This document shows, in pieces, positions 35,612 to 44,886 of a stretch of DNA of 64,000 bases; the stretch's first letter is position 1, and each line of letters opens with the position of its first letter. A program made the translations under genes and the position numbers. Location: positions 6,716,655 to 6,780,654 of the forward strand of contig JAJEKV010000054.1 of the NCBI GenBank assembly GCA_021234155.1, in the 5' to 3' direction. The notes beneath the pieces were generated by a model. It worked only from the letters and a program-made list of their open reading frames with translations, was not told the origin of the DNA and did not search any database. Source of the DNA: Isoetes taiwanensis (Eukaryota > Streptophyta > Lycopodiopsida > Isoetales > Isoetaceae).

Positions 35612-35845
35612 ATGGATTTTTTGCCTTCTTCAATTCACCACATTGAGGCGATCAAGTGCTCAATGAGCCACGAAGATCTTGTTGGTTGCCTAGACAGGCA
35701 TCTTCTTCTTGATCCCTACCTGCGAAGAAAAGCTTTGGGCGCTGAGATTCATTGCCCTGCATCAATTCGTGTTATGATCCATCTGATTTGGCTTCCTGAG
35801 CGCATGAGCTATGAGATATCAGGGATCACTACTACAGATATGTAG
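35612..35845 (+). CDS. Small unknown protein B (77 aa)
   Basis: An uninterrupted frame from an ATG in good context to TAG at 35843-35845. The product has no signal peptide or membrane segment. Its C-terminal half (LDPYLRRKALGAE, then IHLIWLPERMSYEISGIT) is conserved in the upstream paralogue, with IH-x-x-WLP-x5-YE-x2-GIT shared. The TATA, CCAAT and upstream elements are duplicated along with the coding part, so it is a tandem duplication of a complete transcription unit of about 600 bp. No known family was recognised. It sits just outside the DUF7869 gene and may or may not belong to that element. Confidence 0.5.
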   Translation: MDFLPSSIHHIEAIKCSMSHEDLVGCLDRHLLLDPYLRRKALGAEIHCPASIRVMIHLIWLPERMSYEISGITTTDM

Positions 35846-36012
35846 GGATCACTACTACAGGTGAAGATGAATGAATCACCTGTTTGGCATTGTATAGTGT
35901 AAGAGCTCTTGTGTTGAGATGAAAAACACAAAGCCTAATGAATAATATCTAGTCTATTGTAAGCTGCATGTCATGTATGATATAGTAATTATGTAAAAGA
36001 GCATTGCATACC

Positions 36013-39000
36013 TCAAGAGTTCTCATCCTCGTCGTTTAACTTAGCTTCTTTAGCCACTAATTCTTGCAACTGAGCCCCCACACTACTGGGGATCACCGCT
36101 GACAACGGCCTGGTCCCTACAGCCCAACCATAGTCTATCGTTTTCAAATGTTGGTACCGTGGCGGGTCATTGGGATTCGGTCTCCAATTCTTACTCCAGC
36201 AATCCCTATACTGCATTGCATATGAGGTACCCTTTCTGGCAACAGGCTCAAACCAAGAAACAAAATAGTGAGGGAGATTAGGGTCCTCTCTTTGGGTCCT
36301 CTTCATAAAGGCCATCCACGTCGGGCGGTTATCATGTGGCCCGATCGGCAAAGAGCATTCCTTTCTTCACATCTTGGTAGGGGTCGAATATTTCAACAGG
36401 GTTCTTGGGTCTACCAGAGAAAGGCCCGACATAATGAGATGCACCAATGTGTTCATCTACCAATAAGTTGTCGGGTTCTTCTAATGCAGTTTGTCTCGTC
36501 TTTGGGCGAGAAATCTCGAATAGCGGTTCTCGGGCTGAACGTCCCCAAGCACTTTCGCAACAAGGTGGACCAGTAGTCAATAACTTCATTCATATATGTG
36601 TGAGACCATGAGTTATCGCCCGGCTCTAGAAATAGCTGCCCGGTGCATCATGTACTTGGCAATTGAAGCTCTCAAGGCACCTATATCTGTCAAGCTCGAT
36701 ATGGTGCCGCGACCTTAGGTGACCCTCTAGGAATCATAGGTAAGCCTTGGGCATCCTCCTTCCACATTTTAATTCCCTTTTCGGTAGCCACTCCCTATGC
36801 CCCGGCCTCATCTTGTAGAACATTAGTGGCCATCCATCATTCATCTTGTAACTTGAAGAGTAGAGGTTCCAAATGACCACATAAGCGGTCCTTCTTATTA
36901 GGGATAAAACCTTTCACGAATTCTTTCCGGTTGGGAACCTCGGACACAAGGTAGGGCGTAGGAGACTTTGAACTACTTTGCTTTGCTGAAGAGTTGCATA
37001 AGCTCGGAATAGTCAATGCATCGATCTTCTCAATAGAGTGGAGTAGTTTCCAAAGAGGGCATCTATGTCATCGTGGGTGTGTCCAACCATCATGAATCCC
37101 GGTTGCACCTGATCGAAGACACCTAACCGGACCAAATATGACAAGTAAGAGAAAAGATACCTGTTCTTGTTTTGTCACGAGCAATTGTCTAGCTGCAAGT
37201 AAAGCCTCCTAGGCAACTTCTTGATGTATCGAGGGCCCTTGATAGGAGGCATAAAATCATTTCTAGTGCCATTCACCATTTTTGTCCTAAGGGCTTCCGT
37301 GTTCATAATTGCTCCACCCCGACTTCCTTGATGATCTGTATTTCTCAAATGACCCCAGTTGTCCTCGGTTGATTCTCTAGTGTTTTCAAGGTATGATTTA
37401 AAGATCCCACATGAAAATTGAATCATCGGCGAGGTCCATCCAGAAGTGGCCCAAAGCACCTACACCATGCCCATGCATGAGAGCACCGGTAAGACTCACC
37501 TTCAACCGTTCACCCCTCCATCTGATTTTGCTAGCTTCTCCGGGCGAGGAACCATCGTCTTATTCTGATCCATCTTATCATGTATAATGGTTAAGGCATT
37601 TTCGGAGATCGATGAGACAAAGCTCTCCACGACCGGTAGAGACTCCTGCCGGGGAAAGTTGGGGAACATCATGTGAGATTTCCTTTCCACGGCGAGCTCT
37701 CTTCTCTCTCTTGGATCTCTAGTCTTGGCAAGTTTCTCCTTTATCACAATCTGGTTATTACACTTAGAAAATGCTATCCTTTTGGCGATTGCTACCTCAG
37801 AGTGGTTATCCTTCCACGTTGACAAGAAGGGCGATTGAGAAACATGTTTTCCTGTCATCTAGGTGGGCGGTTATATCTACCTCTTGATGTATGTCCTTTT
37901 TAGTCAAGATGGAAGGTAATCTCTTCACATTTTCTCTAGTTCCCCACTCGTAACCTTTGGCGGTGTGGCATAGTTTCAACATTTTCATCTATGTACATAG
38001 ATAGCCACGACACCTCCGGCCGGTGTATGAGACCTTGGCTTCATGGACCCGGAGTTTCCATGCTCGCAATCCTGTGCCCTTCCATAAAAGCTTCCTCCAT
38101 TTGTAAAATGTAGAAAGCGATATCTGGTATGCACTATGCCATGCCTTCACCGCAGACTTCCACGTTGTTCAAGCATTAGCTTTTTCACACATCCATTCTC
38201 ACGAACAAAGATCTAGCATGTTGTGCGCCAAAAAGTCGTGCGTTCTGAGTTTTCATGTTCGATAGAAGGTCCTCATGGCGGATATCTCCTTAAGCGTGAA
38301 ATTAGCACAACATCTCTTCAAGCGACACATCGAGGACACGAGCGCAAGATAGCTTCAGGTGTGGTTTTCCTTTCACCTTTTTTTTGGGGTCGGCGTCCTC
38401 TCGCCTTCCTGTTCACCATGTGGTACTTGTCTTTTTTTGTTACTCCAGCCTCGGCCTGGCGGCATAAGCTTCCTTCTCGACCTCGGTCTCCTTCCGCGGC
38501 CGTAACTAGGCTAGAAAGCGGAATCTTGTCAGCGAGAACCAATGCTATTGGCCATCTCACCAAGTCATGCATCATGGCATTTTCGCACAAGCCCGACAGA
38601 GCATAGAAATCTTCTCGGGCATTGGCAACAAATTCATAACGAAAACCCCTATCCATGCTTCACCCAACTTCATGTCGGATCACGGCATCGTTTGGATCTG
38701 CAAAACGATGACACACAGCATAAAGGCGGTTTGCGGCACTTTCGTCGCGGTAACTCACATGTCTTTTCCACTAGTTTATCCCCTGCAAATCCCACGCAAT
38801 TCAATTGGTTCCTTTGTTTCCTTCCGCGGGGAGTTTACCGAACTTGCCAATTTATCCGTTTGATCTGACCCGGTGGTGTGCTAACATCGGGTGCTGGAGT
38901 GATTTCATTCTGAACGTCGCTTTTGGACCAAAGAATGAAGCTACCAACAGCCTCCTCTAGGTGGTTCAATTCCGGTTCTGGATACGGCAGTGGTATCTGC

Positions 39001-39152
39001 CCATCAAAGACAACGACAAGAGAAACTACTATCAATTCGTCTGGCACGGGGATGTTGTGGTGATTTTTGAAGTTATGCACTCTGCCCTCAGCCACCTTCT
39101 TCCCCAACAGGTAGAAAGACTGTAGAGCTTCCATCCTGAAGAAAGTCAACAC
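36013..39152 (-). CDS. DUF7869-family protein gene (transposon-type), broken frames
   Basis: On the minus strand, fragments of one long protein run from 39152 to 36013. The first part (39152-38835) has VAEGRVHNFKNHHNIPVPDE, VSLVVVFDGQIPLPYPEPEL and FILWSKSDV. It resembles the small DUF8039-type domain of plant transposon proteins (low confidence). The middle has IIHDKMDQNKTMVPR (about 37555-37600). Further on come RRLYLQLDNCS (37175-37207), then NKNRYLFSYLSYLVRLGVF and VGHTHDDIDALFG (about 37040-37170). The D-K-M-D, LDNC..NKN and GHTHDDID motifs in this order are the signature of DUF7869, a domain found mostly in mobile-element proteins and possibly a nuclease fold. The C terminus ends at TGA near 36013. 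About ten frame breaks occur. CAG/CTG triplets are unusually rare here, so some breaks may be consensus errors. Confidence 0.6.
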
Positions 39153-39153
39153 T

Positions 39154-39598
39154 GCTCGTCAACATCGCGATGGCGATCTGCTGGACCTAGAAACTTTGTC
39201 TAATCTAACTAACCATTTAAAAACCACTTATCTACTGGACTTACCTCCACAAGATCGCAATCGCGATTAATTCGATGTAATCTCGCGTCGCTATATAACT
39301 GCTATGCTCCGGATGAATGCGATCGCGATTCTTTCGGCGGAACACATTGAGCAGTCGAATCGAGCAAGAAATAGATGCTCGTCAACATCGCGATGGCGTC
39401 TGGCTGACCTAGAAACTTTGTCTAATCTAACTAACCATTTAAAACCACTTATCTCTTTGGACTTACCTCCACAAGATCGCAATCGCGATTAATTCGATGT
39501 AATCTCGTCGCTATATAAGCTGCTATGCTCGGATGAGCGCGATCGCGATTCTTTCGAGCGGACATCCCAGAGCAATCGGCCCGAGCAAAAATAGATGC
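39154..39598 (+). promoter_or_regulatory. Tandem 223-bp module: TATA box flanked by palindromes (two units)
   Basis: Two direct units, 39154-39376 and 39377-39598, start GCTCGTCAACATCGCGATGG. Each holds GATCGCAATCGCGATT, then CTATATAA (39291 and 39511), then GATCGCGATTCTTTCG about 25 bp later. The TATA boxes point to the plus strand, away from the DUF7869 gene and towards the methyltransferase gene. Duplicated promoter with operator-like sites is the simplest reading. Confidence 0.5.
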
Positions 39599-40614
39599 TT
39601 GAGTAAGTCTCGCAAATCAAATGTCTATGTGAATATTAATTGCGGTATTATTTCCACAACGAAAATTGCTGTCGGGTTAATTAAAATGGAGATTTGTCGT
39701 GAATTGAAATGCGTGGGAGGCGAGAACCATTAAGCGAGAACCATTAGCAGAACCATTGTGTTACCGTGATATTCCCTCACTATCAATTAGTCCGAGAAAT
39801 AAACAATTCAATTGGGCCTCGATAACCTATCTTGTTATGGTTGTGAAGGCACTATTATAACCTATACATAAACAACAAATCGAAAATCTCTCCTGAATTC
39901 GACAACTTCTAGGTGGCTAGACAGTAAGGCATTAGGATTTTGTACCCCGGTAGCTTAAAGTAGGCGAGCGCCTTCAAGATCAACACTACAGACCACGAAG
40001 AAACGGTCGGTGGCTCCAAAACCCAACGGCGCCCAGGGCAGAAGAACGGCGCCTTCGAACACACCTTCTTTGGATTACAAATTTGGAAATCCTGCCCTCT
40101 TCATCGGCCTTGAAATTCAGGTTTAAAATTTGAAATCGGTTGTCTCTTCGGGGCCTTCAACCGCGCTCGAGAGGCGTCTTAATTTTGGTTCCGTAGGTCC
40201 TTTATTACGTACACTTTTTGAATATGGAGGTGCGACCGGAAGTACCTCTTGTCCGGAAAAAGCCCGCGTTTACAATAAAGTTGTTGGCCGTCCATAAATC
40301 TGGTAGGCTGCATTAATGGTGGGTATTTATGAATGCCGGCGTAATAATGGCGAGCAATTATGGCGTGTCGAGGTCCATACGTGCGGATTAAATTAATCCG
40401 GCTTCCCGGCCGATATTTATTCTCGCGATCCTTCGAACTTCATTCCGCCCGGCCGATTTCGACGGCGCCTTCCAGCGATTCCCTGGCGCCTCCTCCTCGG
40501 CGCCTTCCACGCCCGGTGAAATCAACCCGTTTTTAAAGCCTCCAGCGCCCGGCGATCCATGGCACCAAAAGCCCACCTCGAGAGAAGGTTAGTTCCAACC
40601 CCTCGGCTCAACAA
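39599..40614. other. Inter-gene region, GC-rich half without a gene
   Basis: No supported coding region. From about 39960 it is rich in GGCGCC and CGCCC words (for example 40030-40060 and 40460-40560), similar in flavour to the GC-rich half of the retroposon at 29891-30500, though no long match is visible. Confidence 0.4.
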
Positions 40615-40926
40615 GATCGCGGTAGCGATTTTTTTCGATATGTTTAATTAGACTCTTCACCTTTTAAATGCTTGTAGTCATGAGAAGATGCGGAACTCAA
40701 CGGGGATCGCGGCCGCGATCTGGCTTGATAATTCGGACGGATCGGCGTCTGCGATCTGGCGAGTCTTTCGGTAGCATCGCGGCCGCGATCGTGTTGAGTG
40801 GTCAACAACATCGCGGTCGCGATCTTCAAGAGAGCTCACGACCTCCGCGACCGCGATCTTCTGAATCACTCATGAGGATCGCGGCCGCGATCGTCGTAAG
40901 ATCTCTTGAAGATCGCGACCGCGATC
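40615..40926. repeat. Regularly spaced interrupted palindromes GATCGC-N4-GCGATC
   Basis: Seven 16-17 bp sites start at 40705, 40740, 40775, 40809, 40843, 40877 and 40911, so spacing is 35, 35, 34, 34, 34 and 34 bp. Three have the perfect core GCGGCCGC; the others keep the half-sites and vary in the central four bases (GGTC, GACC). The 18-19 bp between sites is largely different each time. A further site lies at 40615, 90 bp upstream of the first. The array ends about 55 bp before the methyltransferase reading frame. Confidence 0.85.
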
Positions 40927-40982
40927 CTGTTGATTTTACGGAAGAACTTGTCCATTAGGGAATACTGACCCACCTTTTACTT

Positions 40983-43900
40983 GCAGCTCTGGATTTGTAT
41001 TGCGGCCCAGACGTTGAGCCCAATAAGATCATCACACCTTCAAATGAAAGAAAGTGGTGCATTGAAATTGCACAGGCAATTCCACAGACGAAAGGCGACC
41101 GCCGTAAAGACCTCTGCTTGTTCCTCAGGACTGGCAAGAAAGCCGATGACATACAGCAGATAGGAATTGCAATCGCTATGTGGGAAGGAACAAAAAACAA
41201 TGTCCAAGATGCTATTATATGCAGCGTAGAGGACACCGCGAAATTTGCGGTTCATTGAGTATGTCCTTAAATGGACAAACTATGATCCCTAAGCTCATGA
41301 CGACTAGCAAGTTAAACAAGCCCGGCAAAGCTGGAAAGAATATTCCCGCCGGTCTTGAAAGGATACGGTGGATGCTATGATCCTATGAATCTACGTCCTC
41401 GCCCGGAATAGCGGGCAATAGGGATATATTGTGCGGCTTCTCGACATGCGAAAAAGGTTTGCGGTGCGGATAAGAAACCACCTAGCATTGCCTTTGAAAG
41501 CTAAGCGAGATGAGAAGATGCCTTCACGTAATGGACCTGAACTGGTTAAGGGCTCGGGCGAAGAAAAACATGTGAAGCCCGTATCTATAGCGGGCGTCCA
41601 CCGAACCCGAGCCCTCTCCGGTGGAGCTGTTTCCCTTTGCCCAACCATCTGCTATTATAGATCCTGCTCAACCTCTCGGCTATTTGTGCTCCCCCTCTTG
41701 TGTCTAAAGATTCTACCATCCCAAAGTTCGGAATCAACCTCCATAAAACTCAATACTTGATATAGCGAGAACCTTCTTCTTCCAACACCCCCTTCCGTCT
41801 CAAGTCTTTGCATCGTCCAAGAGGCTAGCATTTCCTATTATACGAGCTGTCGAAGCGGACCTCAAATTCAATCCTGAAGAAGAATGCAAATTGGCGAGAA
41901 CAAAGCGCACGAAAGCTTGAACAATTCAAAGCGGTTCTACCGCTTGGTGTGAACTGGTTTATGAAGGTTTCAATATTCGATTGCGAACCAGCTCACTGCT
42001 AACCTCACGCATCGAATGCGTTCAAACGACCACGTCGCGGACTCTCGTGAAGAGTTTCAAGGCGTATCCTACGGAGGTGCTCACCGTAGGCCGATGTTGT
42101 CCCCTTCGACCCCATTACCGGTGATTGTTATTGTTCATGATTTACGGTTTGTGGCTGCCTAACTTACAAGTGCACATTATTTCGGGAAAAAAGATCACAT
42201 AGATCTGAGAGGCTGACTTGAAGGGCAAGAAATTTTGGATAATATCTGGTAACCACGGTATATGTGCAGCTCAAGCTTGCTATCTTTGTCTTGTTGGAGA
42301 AGCGGGAACAGCCGATGGAGTTTGCTAAAGCCTACTGGCGAGGAGAAGAACAAGAGTGCTTAATGGAAACTTGACGGATAGAGAATATATTGAGTTGAGC
42401 ATTGATTGCAATGAAGTCATCGCTAACAACGTATATAGAGAGTCATTGTTAGAGAAGCTTCAACAGCCTGACATCAACATAAAAGCGTATGGTTGTCCTC
42501 CTCAAGGTCCCATTGGTACTGCCACCACCTCGGCATGGAAGGTATTTTTATTATCTTAGCTCAAAGACATCGCGACCCGATTTCCACGACCATTTGTTTT
42601 GTAGGACTTCCACGAGATAGCTACCACAACGTTGAAGGTGAAGGAGCTAAAGGGCGAAAGCAATTTATTTTTATGGAGGAGCGGGTGTTGAAAGAAAGTT
42701 AATGGAAGTGGCCAACGGATGGGTCAACAAAAGATCCATGGACGAGCATGGAGATTTTCACGATAAGCCCTCGAAGGACTTCTTCAACAAAACCTGGTTA
42801 AGATACCTTGAGGCATGTCTAATCTGAGAGAGGTTTCTCGGCTTCTCGATGAGATTTTGGAAGGAAAGACATACATTAAGGTGCAAAGCGGATATCATGG
42901 CGAGGTTTAATTGCCGATGGCAGCGCCATTGATATTAGAAGCCCGAGCTTCATGCGGAAAGAGATTTTGTCATACTGCGTCCAACGGCCCCGAGAAGGAA
43001 TACACTTTTTGGGAAGAGTTGGTTTTACGAATTTCCGGCTTTCCCGAGCAGCGGATTACGGATATATCGATTCGGATCTGAGAATGCGTGAAAGCCAATT
43101 ATAATAAGGAACATGTTGTGGGTAATTTGCCCGTTGCATTTCTAGAACCCATTAGATCGATTTTGAAACACGAAGAGGCTATCAAGATCAAGGAGAAGAA
43201 AAATGTTGTACATCTTTGTAACAAAGGAAGGGATTCCTACCTCCACTCCGATTATCACGAGAACGCAACTATGGTGTTCATAGACATTAGAGGATTATGC
43301 GCATTATGGACGTGCAAAAAATACATGGAACTCTTCACACGAATATCCGGCATGACAAAGCTGCTAACATTTATCACCTTGTGATTACGATGCGGTCTGT
43401 GAACTTGCCGGTTTGCTTGTACGGTAAAAACGATTCAAAGCGGGTCCCATATCTCTGTAGGCACATATGGCGAGCGGGGATGGCTCAACAAGAAAAGGGT
43501 GAAGGAATATCGGTATTACATCACCCATATGTGCGATAACGAAGCGACTCGTGGTCAACACGATAATGCGAGCTGGAGCCGTTTGACACAAATGAAACCT
43601 TTGCACCAAAGAACACGCCCTTGCCACCAATGCACCGGTGGTGACGAAGATCTTGATGAAAAATGAAGAAAAATGGCGGACTTATTTCACGGGTAAACCC
43701 AGGTACAAGTTTGTCGGAATGGAAGGTGACCACGTGCTGAAGTGCCAGTTGAAAACATCATATGCTTACTACCTAGTTGACAAGCTTGTGCCCAAGGATG
43801 GTTGTGTTCTTGATTTCTTCTCGGTAGTCTTTGCTTCCGATGTCGCCTTAATGCAGGGAAAGAAAAGTATTGCTTTTGAAAGCCAGGGTAAAGTATGCCG

Positions 43901-44444
43901 ATTTCTGAGGGCTTTCCTGGATAAGCTCGAAAAACTTGTGGGCCAGAGCGCTGGGGAGACAGTTGAAGAGGATAAGGCAGAGCCTGTGAATGATCCTAAC
44001 GCGATCAATTTGAACATTACCCAGAGAACAGATATATCTAACATTGATACAATCTTGGATCAAATGGATGAGAAAAGCTACGAGGAAAGAATGCAGGAAA
44101 CGAAAAGACTTTTGGAGGCTACTGAAAAAGGTATTATTGCGCTAGAGCCCGTGTTTCAAAAATTGGGGGCTTTAAACAAAAAATTTGATGCCTACATGCC
44201 TTTCTTGACAGGCGGGTCGAGTTTCGAATACGTAGGCATGGTCGTGGACCCTCCGGTTCAAGAGGATGAGCCATCAGGTACACAAGAGCATGAGGTTCCA
44301 CCGACGAAAAAAACGAAACTCTTCCATGCACCCGATATCGCTGCTTTGGCCGAAAGGCGGCGATCTGTCGAAGGGCACGACATCGATACTTGGACCGGGA
44401 CCGGATCCACATGTCCAAGTCCTTGCCTGAGCCATGTCACGTAG
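40983..44444 (+). CDS. ParB-like domain plus beta-type N4/N6 DNA methyltransferase, broken frames
   Basis: Coding-like sequence runs along the plus strand in shifting frames. It opens with LYCGPDVEPNKI and KWCIEIAQAIPQ (40983-41258) after an acceptor-like TTTTACTTGCAG. At 42224-42330 GKKFWIISGNHGICAAQACYL resembles the ParB/Srx G-x-H/R-x4-A motif; LTDREYIELSIDCNEV follows. At 43271 VFIDI may be a damaged motif IV (normally DPPY). The last frame (43638-44444, no ATG) has a tail like the motif X/I region of DNA methylases: KTSYAYYLVDKLVPKDGCVLDFFS (residues 39-62), then GKKSIAFE. Motif IV before motif I is the beta order. A predicted coiled coil (130-185) and a basic PPTKKTKL, a possible nuclear signal, follow. 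Function is inferred. Confidence 0.5.
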
Positions 44445-44764
44445 AAATCCCGGATGTAACGAGGCTACACCGAGATGGACACAGCCAGATCTTCTACAAA
44501 GGGGCGGGGAACATATAGATAGGATAGTCACGAGATAGGTGTTGTACACGAGTCGATGATCGGAAACCCGGATGGACTAATTTCTGCCCCTATGGCAAAG
44601 TAATGTACATTGAAATGTTTGAGGAATATAAATTACAATGCTCTGAAGTCTCCATATCTTTGAGTTTTCTTACTATTTAAGTTTTGTTTCTTGTCTAAAC
44701 TTTCCTTGACACGAAATTTGCTAGCACTTTCTTATAATTATTGGCAGACTTAACAGCTCAAAAT

Positions 44765-44886
44765 GTCCGCCGCCGCGATCCTCATTATCAATTTCATTCC
44801 TTTTTATACATGTGTAGAGCTTAAGGGACTTGTGATATTACATCCATGGGTCAGCTAGGCAGCTTCAAATCTTCGCCGTGGCGATC
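44765..44886. repeat. Two outlying degenerate palindromes 3' of the methyltransferase gene
   Basis: GTCCGC-CGCC-GCGATC (44765-44780) and CTTCGC-CGTG-GCGATC (44871-44886) keep one perfect half-site and part of the other. They place the same motif on the far side of the gene, as subterminal sites of a transposon would be. Confidence 0.5.

Noticed and set aside
40705-40926. CRISPR array
   Set aside because: The repeats are only 16-17 bp, palindromic and degenerate, the gaps are 18 bp, and the setting is a plant nuclear genome without cas genes. A DNA-binding or modification array is more sensible.
40983-41020. LDLYCGPD as methyltransferase motif I
   Set aside because: It lacks the following small-residue pattern, and the convincing motif I lies at the other end of the gene; likely coincidence.
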